Notes under the pieces: generated by a model
What the model saw: only the letters and a program-made list of their open reading frames with translations
What the model was told of the DNA's origin: nothing
Databases searched by the model: none
In this document: positions 19,541 through 28,332 of the stretch, piece by piece
How positions within the stretch are numbered: the stretch's first letter is position 1
Layout: the number at the start of each line of letters is the position of its first letter
Made by a program: the position numbers and the translations under genes
Source of the DNA: Micromonospora lupini
GTDB taxonomy: Bacteria > Actinomycetota > Actinomycetes > Mycobacteriales > Micromonosporaceae
Reading direction: 5' to 3'
Assembly: GCF_026342015.1 (NCBI RefSeq)
Contig: NZ_JAPENL010000002.1
Location: 2,237,001 to 2,301,000 of the forward strand
DNA length: 64,000 nt

Positions 19541-20892
19541 GCGACAGCAATCCGCAGTCGGGTTCCCCGGACAAGGAGCCGGCGAGCGAGGCGCAGGCGG
19601 CGCAGAACGCGCTCGGCAACACCGAGCGGGCCGGCACGACCACAGTGCCGAAGGCCCCCGAGCCGCAGCCGAAGCCGTCCCTGGGCCGGCTCTTCCTGGA
19701 CAACCTCTGGGCGGCCAACACCTTCACGGTGACCCTGCTGTCGCTGGTGCTGGCCGTCGTCGTCGGCGCGGTACTGATGATCATTTCTGATCCGGACGTG
19801 CTGCACACCTACTCCTACATCACCGCCCGTCCGTCGGACGCGTTCAGCGCGAGCTGGACGTTGGTGAGCGAGGCGTACGCGAACCTGTTCAAGGGCTCGA
19901 TCTTCGACCCGGAGGCGTTCTCCGGCTGGGTGAACGGCAGCAACGGCTGGCAGGCGGTGCTCGCGCCGATCTCCGAGACGCTGACGTACGCCGCGCCGCT
20001 GGTCTTCACCGGCCTGGCGGTGGCGCTGGCCTTCCGCGGCGGCCTGTTCAACATCGGCGCGCAGGGCCAGGCCACCATCGGCGTGATCCTGGCCGCGCTG
20101 GCCGGCTTCCTGCTGCCGCTGCCGCCCGGCCTGCACCTGCTGGTGGCGGTGTTGGCCGGCGCGCTTGGCGGAGCGCTCTGGGGCTTCATCCCGGGCATCC
20201 TCAAGGCCCGCGCCGGCGCACACGAGGTGATCAACACGATCATGCTCAACTACGTCGCCACGTACTTCCTGACCTGGCTCATCGTGCAGAACGGCGTGCA
20301 GGACCCCAAGCGGACCGACGCGATCAGCAAGGCCGTGGACACCTCCGCGCAGCTGCCCCGCCTGCTCGGCGACAACCTGCGGGTGCACGCCGGCATCCTG
20401 CTCGCCGTGCTGGCCACCTGGGCGGTCGCCTGGCTGCTCAACCGGTCCACGCTCGGCTTCGAGCTGCGGGCTGTCGGCGCCAACCCGGACGCCGCGCGGA
20501 CCGCGGGCATCAGCGTCACCCGGACGTACATCCTGATCATGGTCTTCTCCGGGATCCTGGCCGGCCTGGGCGGGTCGAACATGGTGCTCGGCTCGACCGC
20601 CAGCGCGTTGACCCCGCTGGTGGTCGCGCAGATCGGCTTCGACGGCATCCTGGTGGCGCTGCTCGGCCGGGTGAAGCCCTGGGGGGTGCTGCTCGCCGCG
20701 CTGCTGTTCGGTGCGCTGCAGGCCGGAGGCAACCGGATGCAGTCGTACTCGGGCATCTCGCTGGAGCTGGTGACAGTGCTCCAGGCGCTGATCGTCATCT
20801 TCATCGCCGCACCCGCCCTGGTGAAGGCGATCTTCCAGCTCCGGGCCGCACGGGCTGCCCGGTTGCAGACGAGCCTGGCGAAGGGCTGGTAA
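19537..20892 (+). CDS. Nucleoside ABC transporter permease, first subunit
   Basis: A 451-residue permease of the BPD_transp_2 (RbsC/LivH) superfamily with about ten membrane spans after a hydrophilic leader of about 60 residues. Subfamily signatures are AFRGGLFNIGAQGQATIG near residue 170, GAHEVINTIMLNYVA and GIHxx-like RTAGISVTRTYILIM. It belongs to the YufP/NupB group that works with BmpA-type lipoproteins. The start ATG 19537 overlaps the ATPase stop by 4 bases, and the next permease starts 3 bases after the stop. Confidence 0.92.
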   Translation: MSDSNPQSGSPDKEPASEAQAAQNALGNTERAGTTTVPKAPEPQPKPSLGRLFLDNLWAANTFTVTLLSLVLAVVVGAVLMIISDPDVLHTYSYITARPSDAFSASWTLVSEAYANLFKGSIFDPEAFSGWVNGSNGWQAVLAPISETLTYAAPLVFTGLAVALAFRGGLFNIGAQGQATIGVILAALAGFLLPLPPGLHLLVAVLAGALGGALWGFIPGILKARAGAHEVINTIMLNYVATYFLTWLIVQNGVQDPKRTDAISKAVDTSAQLPRLLGDNLRVHAGILLAVLATWAVAWLLNRSTLGFELRAVGANPDAARTAGISVTRTYILIMVFSGILAGLGGSNMVLGSTASALTPLVVAQIGFDGILVALLGRVKPWGVLLAALLFGALQAGGNRMQSYSGISLELVTVLQALIVIFIAAPALVKAIFQLRAARAARLQTSLAKGW

Positions 20893-20895
20893 CGC

Positions 20896-22176
20896 ATGTC
20901 CACCATGGCTGTCCCCGACGTCGCCGTCGCCCAGGTCGACCAGGGCTTCTGGACCCGGACCCGCAAGGTCGGCCTCACGCTGCTGGCCCTCGGCCTGCTC
21001 TCGGCGGTGCTCTTCGGCGCCCTCGCCACCGACCAGCAGGCACGTTTCACGCTCAGCGACGACGCGGCCGGCGCGGCGCTGGAGATCAACGGCACGATCG
21101 GCGCGATCCTGTTCGGGATCATCGCGATCGCCGCCGGCGCGGCGCTGCTCGCCGGGGTGCCGAAGCGCTGGTTCGTCCCCGCGCTCGGCGTCGGGCTGGT
21201 CGGCTTCGTGCTCTCCTTCCTCTGCTGGCAGGTCTCCGCCGCGCCGACCGGGCAGAACTTCATGCCGCTGGTCAACATCATCCGGGGCACGTTCATCCTG
21301 GCCCTGCCGCTGATCTTCGGCGCGCTGGCCGGGGTGCTCTGCGAGCGGTCCGGCGTGGTCAACGTGGCCATCGAGGGGCAGTTGCTGATGGGCGCGTTCA
21401 GCGGCGCCCTGTTCGGCAGCATCTCCGGCAACGTCTGGGTGGGTCTGGTGGCCGCCGCCATCGGTGGCGCGTTCATCTCGCTGCTGCTCGCCGTCTTCGC
21501 CATCCGCTACCTGGTCGACCAGGTCGTCATGGGCATCGTGCTGAACCTGCTCGCGGTCGGCGTCACCGGCTTCCTCTACGAGCGGCTGATGCAGACCGAC
21601 GCGGCGAAGTACAACAGCGCGCCGCGCTTCAGCAACTGGGAGATCCCGCTGCTCAAGGACATCCCGGTGCTCGGGCCGGCGCTGTTCCGCGGCAACATCT
21701 TCCTCTACGTCGGCCTGCTCCTGGTGCTGGTGATCCACATCGGGCTGTTCCGCACCCGGTGGGGGCTGCGTACCCGGTCGGTCGGTGAACACCCGATCGC
21801 CGCCGACACGCTGGGCGTCAAGGTGCTGCGGGTGCGCTACCGCAACGTGCTGCTGGCCGGCGTGGTCGCGGGCATCGGCGGCGCCTCCTACACGCTGGCG
21901 CTCTACTCGTTCACCAAGAACATGATCGGCGGCAAGGGCTTCATCGCGCTGGCCGCGCTGATCTTCGGCAGGTGGAACCCGACCGGAGCGCTGCTCGCCG
22001 CGCTCTTCTTCGGCTTCGCCGACCAGCTCGCCACCTACCTGAGCGCGATCAACAGCTCCATCCCCAGCCAGTTCCTGGCCATGCTGCCCTACCTGGCGAC
22101 CATCCTGGCGGTCGCCGGCCTCGTCGGCCGGGTTCGCGCGCCGGCCGCCGACGGCAAGCCGTACATCAAGGGCTGA
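20896..22176 (+). CDS. Nucleoside ABC transporter permease, second subunit
   Basis: A 426-residue BPD_transp_2 permease of the YufQ/NupC group. About ten membrane segments follow a short cytoplasmic leader. Signatures are LCERSGVVNVAIEGQLLMGA, VDQVVMGIVLNLLAVG and RSVGEHPIAADTLGV. It pairs with the upstream permease to form the translocation pore. Downstream lies a 13-bp perfect stem-loop, so the four-gene transporter operon probably ends here. The following salvage enzymes (cdd, deoA) fit nucleosides as the cargo. Confidence 0.92.
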   Translation: MSTMAVPDVAVAQVDQGFWTRTRKVGLTLLALGLLSAVLFGALATDQQARFTLSDDAAGAALEINGTIGAILFGIIAIAAGAALLAGVPKRWFVPALGVGLVGFVLSFLCWQVSAAPTGQNFMPLVNIIRGTFILALPLIFGALAGVLCERSGVVNVAIEGQLLMGAFSGALFGSISGNVWVGLVAAAIGGAFISLLLAVFAIRYLVDQVVMGIVLNLLAVGVTGFLYERLMQTDAAKYNSAPRFSNWEIPLLKDIPVLGPALFRGNIFLYVGLLLVLVIHIGLFRTRWGLRTRSVGEHPIAADTLGVKVLRVRYRNVLLAGVVAGIGGASYTLALYSFTKNMIGGKGFIALAALIFGRWNPTGALLAALFFGFADQLATYLSAINSSIPSQFLAMLPYLATILAVAGLVGRVRAPAADGKPYIKG

Positions 22177-22183
22177 CCTTGCC

Positions 22184-22217
22184 GCCATGCCCGGCGGAAC
22201 TCATCGCCGGGCATGGC
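22184..22217 (+). terminator. Terminator of the nucleoside transporter operon
   Basis: GCCATGCCCGGCG (22184-22196) and CGCCGGGCATGGC (22205-22217) are perfect 13-bp complements around an 8-base loop, starting 7 bases after the permease stop codon. The rest of the 292-bp gap to cdd shows no other structure I can name. Confidence 0.8.
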
Positions 22218-22468
22218 GCGGCCGTCGCCGTCCGAGCCCAACCAACACCCTCGCCGGGGTACGGCCGAAGGCGTGCATGGGCGCAGGTGCTGCTCCGCCT
22301 GGCCAGGTCGACGACCCTTGCTCAGGTGATGGAAGAGAGGTTCTCGGAGTGTTCCTGACCTACTTTTCATCATGTGATCACCGTGCACCCCTCCGGACCG
22401 TGGGGAGCCGCGGTCGGGGGGACGGCCCTGCGCGCTTCTGACCTGGGCTACTTCGGCAGAATGGCGGC

Positions 22469-23179
22469 ATGACCGACATTGACTGGGCGCGGCTGCGCGC
22501 CGCCGCCACCGAGGCGATGCGGAACGCGTACGCGCCGTACTCGACGTTCCCGGTAGGTGCGGCCGCGCTTGTCGACGACGGGCGCGTGGTGGTCGGCTGC
22601 AACGTGGAGAACGCCGCGTACGGGGTGACGCTGTGCGCCGAGTGCGGAGTGGTGTCCAGCCTGCACGCCACCGGTGGCGGTCGCCTCGTCGCGCTCTCCT
22701 GCGTCGACGCCACGGGTGAGCCGCTGATGCCGTGCGGCCGGTGCCGGCAGTTGCTCTGGGAGAACGGCGGCCCGGAGTGCCTGATCGAGACGAAGACCCG
22801 CCCGCTGCGCATGGCGGAGCTGCTGCCGCACGCCTTCGGTGTGGAGGACCTGGAGGCGGTGACGGGCGAGACGCCGTTGCCTGTGGTCCCGGAACGGCTG
22901 GCCGCGTGGCGTGGCCGGGGCACCGTCTTCGTGCATCCGGACATGTCGGCGGGGCGGCAGGTCTGGACGGCGTACTGGGAGCGGTCGGCCGGGGACGACG
23001 CGGGCGCCGAGACCGGTGTGCTGGAGGAGGCCCCGACCTGGGACGATCCGGCCGAGGCGATCACCTGGGGCCTGGCCCGGACACCGCGTGTGGTGGTCGT
23101 CGACGCGACCGGCACCATCTTCTGGGCCGGCGAGGGTGAGCCGCCGCTGGAGATCCCGGTCCGCTGGTCCGCCGGCTGA
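22469..23179 (+). CDS. cdd: Cytidine deaminase with a C-terminal extension
   Basis: The first about 125 residues are a complete homotetrameric-type cytidine deaminase (cytidine or deoxycytidine to uridine plus ammonia). FPVGAAALVDDGRVVVGCNVEN gives the substrate pocket; Cys56 and catalytic Glu58 lie in LCAECG; Cys89 and Cys92 lie in MPCGRCRQL and complete the zinc site. The protein is 236 residues, about 100 longer than the usual enzyme. The extra part ends in a strand-like segment, PRVVVVDATGTIFWAGEGEPP, and has no motif I recognise. The start is ATG 22469. It is followed by deoA after 154 bp. Confidence 0.92.
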   Translation: MTDIDWARLRAAATEAMRNAYAPYSTFPVGAAALVDDGRVVVGCNVENAAYGVTLCAECGVVSSLHATGGGRLVALSCVDATGEPLMPCGRCRQLLWENGGPECLIETKTRPLRMAELLPHAFGVEDLEAVTGETPLPVVPERLAAWRGRGTVFVHPDMSAGRQVWTAYWERSAGDDAGAETGVLEEAPTWDDPAEAITWGLARTPRVVVVDATGTIFWAGEGEPPLEIPVRWSAG

Positions 23180-23333
23180 CCTCGAAACCGCCGGCGACCG
23201 CACCGCTTGACCGCGAGCGACCGCGAGGCCGCCCGCCGAGCGGCTGGGCGAGAGGCCGCGCCGTACCAGGGGCGCGCCGAGCGGCTGGCCCGGCACCGGA
23301 CGGATTCACACCGACGTGAGAAGGAACCACAGA

Positions 23334-24614
23334 ATGAGCGGGTTTGCTGCTGTTGACGTTATTCGGGTGAAGCGGGACGGGGGTGTGCTGTCGGACGCGC
23401 AGATCGACTGGGTGATGGACGCGTACACCCGGGGGGTGGTCGCCGACGAGCAGATGTCGGCGCTGGCCATGGCGATCCTGCTCAACGGCATGACCGGGCC
23501 GGAGATCGCCAGGTGGACCGCCGCGATGATCGCCAGCGGTGAGCGGCTGGACCTCTCGGCGGTACGCCGCCCGACCGTCGACAAGCACTCGACAGGCGGC
23601 GTGGGTGACAAGATCACCCTGCCGCTCACCCCGCTGGTGGCCGCCTGCGGCGCCGCCGTTCCGCAGCTCAGCGGGCGCGGCCTCGGGCACACCGGCGGCA
23701 CACTGGACAAGCTGGAGTCCATCCCGGGCTGGCGGGCCGCGCTGCGCAACGACGAGTTCATCGCCCAGCTCGGTGACGTCGGCGCGGTGATCTGCGCGGC
23801 CGGCGCCGGGCTCGCCCCCGCCGACCGCAAGCTGTACGCGTTGCGCGACGTGACAGGCACCGTGGAGGCGATCCCGCTGATCGCCAGCTCGATCATGAGC
23901 AAGAAGATCGCCGAGGGCACCGGCGCGCTGGTCCTCGACGTCAAGGTCGGCTCGGGCGCGTTCATGAAGTCCGTCGACCAGGCCCGCGAGCTGGCCCGCA
24001 CGATGGTCGAGCTGGGCGGTGCGCACGGCGTGCGGACGGTCGCCCTGCTCACCGACATGTCCACCCCGCTCGGCCTGGCCATCGGCAACGCGGTCGAGGT
24101 GACCGAGTCGGTCGAGGTGCTTGCCGGAGGCGGCCCGGCCGACGTGGTGGAGCTGACCCTCGCCCTGGCCCGGGAGATGCTCGACGCCGCCGGACTGCCG
24201 GACGCCGACCCCGAGGCGGCGCTGCGCGACGGGCGGGCCATGGACTCCTGGCGGGCGATGATCCGCGCGCAGGGCGGCGACCCGGACGCGCCGATGCCTA
24301 CCGCGCCGGAGGTCGAGGTGGTCCGCGCCGAGGAGGACGGGCACGTCGCGGCCGTCGACGCGTACGCCATGGGTGTTGCGGCCTGGCGGCTCGGCGCGGG
24401 GCGGGCCCGCAAGGAGGACCCGGTAAGCGTGCCGTCCGGTGTGGTGCTGCACAAGCGGCCGGGCGACCCGGTGCGGGCCGGGGACGCCCTCTACGAGCTG
24501 CGCGCCGAGGACCCGTCCCGGATTCCGGCGGCCCTGGCGGAGGCAAGTCGCGCGGTGCACATTGCACCGAACGCGCCTGCCGCGACGCCGCTTGTCATCG
24601 AGCGGATCGGCTGA
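23334..24614 (+). CDS. deoA: Thymidine phosphorylase
   Basis: A 426-residue pyrimidine nucleoside phosphorylase (thymidine or deoxyuridine plus phosphate to base plus deoxyribose-1-phosphate). Key segments are VDKHSTGGVGDKITLPLTPL (phosphate-binding KHSTGGVGD), GRGLGHTGGTLDKLESIPGW, and LIASSIMSKKIAEG with DVKVGSGAFMK. The length is normal. ATG 23334 follows AGAAGGA by about 8 bases, so the GTG 18 bases upstream is unlikely. It works downstream of the transporter and cdd, and its product can feed the mutase and DeoC encoded at 48-52 kb. Confidence 0.96.
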   Translation: MSGFAAVDVIRVKRDGGVLSDAQIDWVMDAYTRGVVADEQMSALAMAILLNGMTGPEIARWTAAMIASGERLDLSAVRRPTVDKHSTGGVGDKITLPLTPLVAACGAAVPQLSGRGLGHTGGTLDKLESIPGWRAALRNDEFIAQLGDVGAVICAAGAGLAPADRKLYALRDVTGTVEAIPLIASSIMSKKIAEGTGALVLDVKVGSGAFMKSVDQARELARTMVELGGAHGVRTVALLTDMSTPLGLAIGNAVEVTESVEVLAGGGPADVVELTLALAREMLDAAGLPDADPEAALRDGRAMDSWRAMIRAQGGDPDAPMPTAPEVEVVRAEEDGHVAAVDAYAMGVAAWRLGAGRARKEDPVSVPSGVVLHKRPGDPVRAGDALYELRAEDPSRIPAALAEASRAVHIAPNAPAATPLVIERIG

Positions 24615-24713
24615 CCGGGGCGGCGTGGTGCTCGTCACCTGGGAGCGCTATTCTCGCAGGCCAAGGGGGGACAGCCGGCCTTGAGCCGTCGCGAGCAGAC
24701 AGGAAGTTGCCCC

Positions 24714-25394
24714 GTGACCGTACCTGCCCCCGACCCGCGCGAGGTGCGCGAGGCGAGCCTGGACGAGCTGTCCCGGCTCGGGCTGCCGCTGCCGCCGGCC
24801 CAGTTCCCGCTCGTGTGGGAGCCGGGTGACGCGATCGAGCTGCGCCCCCGTGCGGAGATCGAGGCGCGGATCGCCGTGCTGCACCTCATCCTGGCCCGCT
24901 GCTTCGGGATGCCCCCGCAGGCGGCGATGAGCTGGCTGCTCGGCTCGCACCTGGTCGAGATGGTCACCCCGCCGGAGTGGCAGTTCGTGATGGGCGGCAA
25001 GGGCGACCACCGGTCGTTCGTGCTGCACCACGACGCGCTCTTCGCGCTGGCCTGGGTGCTGGGGCTGAGCAAACAGCTCGATCCCACACTGGCCGTGGAC
25101 GAGCGGCTGGTCGAGCGGTTGCCGCACATCGCCGAGGGGGAGACCTTCTCGCGCTGGCAGTCGCGGATCCTTGCCGCGCCGCAGCACCCGGCCGACGCGG
25201 CGGCCCTGCTCGATCTGCACTACTGCCTGGACTGGGCCTACCTGGAGACCGAGCGCGGCGGCCTGCGGGCGCCGGGGCTTGTCGACGCCAACGCGATCGG
25301 GCAGCGACGCTGGGCGCTGGAGTGGGCGGTGATCCTGCGCGGGCCGTACCACGACGAGCCGCCGGGCTGGGAAGAGGTCGACCTCTCCACCTGA
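24714..25394 (+). CDS. DUF4272-like protein of unknown function
   Basis: A protein of about 226 residues. GTG 24714 has AGGAAG 7 bases upstream; TTG 24681 would add 11 residues. The pattern RAEIEARIAVLHLILARCF, then MSWLLGSHLVEMVTPPEW, then HHDALFALAWVLGLSKQLDP resembles DUF4272, a mostly helical family of unknown role. It is rich in conserved-looking tryptophans (VLHRG-type ALEWAVI near the C-terminus). No signal peptide or membrane span is visible. Its place between deoA and the rRNA methyltransferase gives no functional clue. Confidence 0.68.
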   Translation: MTVPAPDPREVREASLDELSRLGLPLPPAQFPLVWEPGDAIELRPRAEIEARIAVLHLILARCFGMPPQAAMSWLLGSHLVEMVTPPEWQFVMGGKGDHRSFVLHHDALFALAWVLGLSKQLDPTLAVDERLVERLPHIAEGETFSRWQSRILAAPQHPADAAALLDLHYCLDWAYLETERGGLRAPGLVDANAIGQRRWALEWAVILRGPYHDEPPGWEEVDLST

Positions 25395-25396
25395 GG

Positions 25397-26401
25397 TCAG
25401 CGAGGTCGCAGGACGTCGAGTCGGACCGCCACGGTCACCTGGACCGGCTCGGGCAGCGCGGCCAGCCGTGCCGCGAGGGCGGTCGGGTCGGTGTGCCAGG
25501 CGCTCGGGCCCATCCCGACCAGGGTGGCGACCTCCGGCCGGGTCAGGGCCAGCTCCGCGCGGTGCACCGCCGAGCTGACAGCCGCGAAGCGTCCGTCCAG
25601 GCTGGCGGTCACCCGGTCGGGCTTGTCCGGGTCCACCCGCAGCAGGTCGAGCGCGTCCACAAGCTCGGTGAGATGGTCGCCGACGGGCGTCACCACGAGC
25701 AGCGTGCCCGCCGGGTCGAGCACCCGGTGGAACTCCGCGCCGTTACGCGGAGCGAACACGTTCAGCAGTACGGCCGTCGCGCCGTCGGCGAGGGGCAGTC
25801 GCTGCCAGGTGTCGGCGAGCGCCGCGGCCGCCCGAGGATGCGACCGGGCCGCGCGCCGCAGCGCCGGCTTGGAGACGTCCAGGGCCAGACCCACGGCGTC
25901 CGGCAGCGCCGCCAGCACCGCGCCGAGGTAGCGGCCCGTGCCCGCGCCGGCATCCACCACGAGGGGGTACGCCCCGACGTCGGCATCCGGCGGCCCGGCC
26001 CGTACCCCTGCGGTTGTGTCCTTTGCTCTGCTCACCTCCACGCACTTGTTCGGTCCGGAAACCGTTGCGTCGGTTGAAGCAGGGCAAAGGACGGACGGGG
26101 CAGGGTCCGTGGGCGTCGCGGCCGACGCGCGGAGCCGGGCGACGGCCTCCGTCGCGGCAGCGGCGAGGGCGGCCGAGATGACGTCGTAGTGTCCGGCGGC
26201 CTGGAAATCCGCACGAGCCGCGACCATCTCGGCGGTGTCACCGGCGTGCGGGGCCCGGCCGGTGAGCAGGTTGACGTAGCCCTGGCGGGCGATGTCGAAG
26301 CTGTGCCGGCGCGGGCAGCGCAGCGCCCTCGTGTCGGTGGCCTGCCCCAGTGGGTCGCCGCAGACCGGGCAGCGCAACCTGTCGAGGATGCGGGGGTCCA
26401 C
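25397..26401 (-). CDS. RlmA/TlrB-family 23S rRNA (guanine-N1)-methyltransferase with an in-frame insertion
   Basis: A 334-residue SAM-dependent methyltransferase. The N-terminal zinc-finger pattern is Cys11, Cys14 (CPVCG), Cys29 and His33 (CPRRHSFDIARQGYVNLL), diagnostic of the RlmA family, which methylates G745 or G748 of 23S rRNA; the TlrB/MyrA branch gives macrolide resistance in producer actinomycetes. SAM motif I is VVDAGAGTGRYLG near residue 148. Between GHYDVIS and motif I there is a linker of about 45 extra residues compared with E. coli RlmA as I recall it; its DNA contains the palindrome at 26018-26092. Orientation is convergent to the DUF4272-like gene, with stops 2 bp apart. Confidence 0.87.
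   Translation of the reverse strand: MDPRILDRLRCPVCGDPLGQATDTRALRCPRRHSFDIARQGYVNLLTGRAPHAGDTAEMVAARADFQAAGHYDVISAALAAAATEAVARLRASAATPTDPAPSVLCPASTDATVSGPNKCVEVSRAKDTTAGVRAGPPDADVGAYPLVVDAGAGTGRYLGAVLAALPDAVGLALDVSKPALRRAARSHPRAAAALADTWQRLPLADGATAVLLNVFAPRNGAEFHRVLDPAGTLLVVTPVGDHLTELVDALDLLRVDPDKPDRVTASLDGRFAAVSSAVHRAELALTRPEVATLVGMGPSAWHTDPTALAARLAALPEPVQVTVAVRLDVLRPR
26018..26092. repeat. Palindromic element inside the rRNA methyltransferase gene
   Basis: GTCCTTTGCTCTGCT (26018-26032) and AGCAGGGCAAAGGAC (26078-26092) are inverted repeats matching at 14 of 15 positions. The 45-base interior holds smaller dyads (CGGT...ACCG and AACC...GGTT). The whole element is open in the gene frame and encodes residues about 104-128, a Cys/Ser/Thr/Lys-containing stretch unlike the Ala-rich surroundings. 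It is visibly less GC-rich than its neighbours. Confidence 0.75.
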
Positions 26402-26514
26402 GTCAGGCCACCGGGCCGCGTCGCGGGCGGACCCTCACCGTGGTGCTCCCATGCCGCCCAGCCTAGTTCGGGCCGGTACATCCGGTCATATCCCTCGCTG
26501 GCTAGGGTCTGAGC

Positions 26515-27588
26515 ATGGTCGCAACTATCCGGTACGAGGACATCGTCAAGGTCCCGAAGGCTCTGCTGCACGACCACCTCGACGGCGGGCTGCGGCCGGC
26601 GACGATCGTCGAGCTGGCCGCGGAGGTGGGGCACGAGCTGCCCACCACCGACCCGGAGGCGCTCGGGCGCTGGTTCGTCGACGCCGCCGACTCCGGGTCG
26701 CTGGAGCGATACCTGGAGACGTTCGCGCACACCGTGGCGGTCATGCAGACCGGGCCGGCGCTGCGTCGGGTGGCGCGGGAGTGCGCGCTGGACCTGGCGG
26801 CCGACGGGGTCGTCTACGCCGAGGTGCGCTTCGCTCCCGAGCAGCACCTGGAACGGGACCTCAGCCTGGACGAGGTGGTCGAGGCCGTGCTGGCCGGGTT
26901 CGCCGAGGGCGCCGCCCAGGCCGCCGAGGCCGGCCTGACCATCCGGGTGGGCACCCTGCTCACCGCCATGCGGCACGCGGCGCGCTCGCAGGAGATCGCC
27001 GAGTTGGCCGTGCGGCACCGCGACGCCGGGGTGGTCGGCTTCGACATCGCCGGCGCCGAGGCGGGTTTCCCGCCCACCCGACACCTGGACGCCTTCGAGT
27101 ACCTGCAGCGGGAGAACTTCCACTTCACCATCCACGCCGGCGAGGCGTTCGGGCTGCCGTCCATCTGGCAGGCGATCCAGTGGTGCGGCGCGGACCGGCT
27201 CGGCCACGGCGTACGGATCGTGGACGACATCGCCCCCGACGGCGCGCTCGGTCGGCTGGCCGCGTACGTGCGGGACAAGCGGATCCCGTTGGAGCTGTGC
27301 CCCTCGTCGAACGTGCAGACCGGCGCGGTGGCCTCGATCGCCGACCATCCGATCGGGCTCCTGCGGGACCTGCGGTTCCGGGCCACGGTCAACACCGACA
27401 ACCGGCTGATGAGCGGCACCTCCATGTCGCGGGAGATGTCGCTGCTGGTGGAGACGTTCGGCTACGGCTGGCGTGAGTTGCAGTGGTTCACCATCAACGC
27501 GATGAAGAGCGCCTTCATCCCGTTCGACGAGCGACTGCGGATCATCGACGAGGTGATCAAGCCGGCGTACGCCAAGCTGCTGCCCTGA
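26515..27588 (+). CDS. add: Adenosine deaminase
   Basis: A 357-residue zinc enzyme converting adenosine or deoxyadenosine to inosine or deoxyinosine. Metal and catalytic motifs are visible: HDHLDGG near residue 19, FTIHAGEAFG (catalytic Glu and metal His), RLGHGVRI, and TVNTDNRLMSG near residue 289 in the position of the usual SxDP. The start is ATG 26515, in a short gap shared with the divergent rRNA methyltransferase (113 bp between starts). It belongs functionally with cdd and deoA. Confidence 0.95.
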   Translation: MVATIRYEDIVKVPKALLHDHLDGGLRPATIVELAAEVGHELPTTDPEALGRWFVDAADSGSLERYLETFAHTVAVMQTGPALRRVARECALDLAADGVVYAEVRFAPEQHLERDLSLDEVVEAVLAGFAEGAAQAAEAGLTIRVGTLLTAMRHAARSQEIAELAVRHRDAGVVGFDIAGAEAGFPPTRHLDAFEYLQRENFHFTIHAGEAFGLPSIWQAIQWCGADRLGHGVRIVDDIAPDGALGRLAAYVRDKRIPLELCPSSNVQTGAVASIADHPIGLLRDLRFRATVNTDNRLMSGTSMSREMSLLVETFGYGWRELQWFTINAMKSAFIPFDERLRIIDEVIKPAYAKLLP

Positions 27589-27608
27589 CCGTGCGGCGGG
27601 TGGCCGCC

Positions 27609-28211
27609 TCAGCCGTGCGGGTGGCCGGCGAGCAGGCCGGCCACCCGGCGCAGCACCTCCCGGGCGCGGGCGGCCTCGGCGCCCAGCACCATCTGCCGGT
27701 GCAGCACCGCGGGCTCCGCCCGCAGCAGGGCCACGCCGCGCCGGACCAGCACCCGGGGGGCTTTGCGCTGCTCGGACAGGTCGCGGGCCAGTCGGCGCAG
27801 GAAGGTCGCCCCGCGCGGGCGGCGCAGCGCGTACGCCCCGGCGAGCAGTCCGCGGCGGCGGCACTCCTCGACGATCTCGGCGGCGAAAATCCCTTCGGCT
27901 ACGAAAAGTGGCGATCCGTCGACATCAAATGGCCGGGTGGCCACCCGTCGATCCGCGCCGATCGCATAAACCGGCACATCGGCACGGCCGTCGCGGGCAA
28001 GTCGGGCAATCGTTTCGACGGCGGTCAGGGCGTCCCAGGACTGCGGTGATTCCCAATCGACCTGGCCGTTTCGTCGCGGCAACGTAGGGTCATCGCCCTC
28101 CTTGTAGAAGTCGTCCAAACACAGCACCGGCAACCCGGTTTGCTGCGCTATGTACGACTTTCCGGAGCCTGAGGGGCCGGCGAGCAGGACAACGCGGTGG
28201 GGATGTTCCAT
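27609..28211 (-). CDS. Uridine kinase-like P-loop protein
   Basis: A 200-residue P-loop NTPase. Walker A is GPSGSGKSY at residues 11-19. VLCLDDFYKEGDDPTL matches the uridine kinase DDFY motif that binds the nucleoside, and LFVAEGIFAAEIV fits the usual (V)EGI/HALF segment. It probably phosphorylates uridine/cytidine or a related nucleoside. The stop lies 20 bp from the convergent add stop. The start codon ATG 28211 has a weak ribosome-binding site. Confidence 0.82.
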   Translation of the reverse strand: MEHPHRVVLLAGPSGSGKSYIAQQTGLPVLCLDDFYKEGDDPTLPRRNGQVDWESPQSWDALTAVETIARLARDGRADVPVYAIGADRRVATRPFDVDGSPLFVAEGIFAAEIVEECRRRGLLAGAYALRRPRGATFLRRLARDLSEQRKAPRVLVRRGVALLRAEPAVLHRQMVLGAEAARAREVLRRVAGLLAGHPHG

Positions 28212-28332
28212 TACCTTCAGTTACTCCGGCCAGACGGACTGCTATCAAATCGCATCAACATCTCATCACACCTTCGGCCGGTGACAACCTGGGCTTTCTT
28301 CTTGTCGACCGGCGTGATGGAATCTCGGGGGT

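Noticed and set aside
19180..22188. A 1002-codon open frame antisense to the two nucleoside permease genes
   Set aside because: It is Gln/Arg/Asp-rich with no family resemblance and lies wholly opposite clear transporter genes; high GC makes such frames common.
22184..22217. A mobile palindrome after the permease gene
   Set aside because: A simple 13-bp stem with an 8-base loop 7 bases after a stop codon is better explained as a terminator.
25397..26401. A macrolide biosynthesis self-resistance gene
   Set aside because: The enzyme is of the TlrB/RlmA family, but no polyketide synthase or sugar genes occur in the window; a housekeeping role is as likely.
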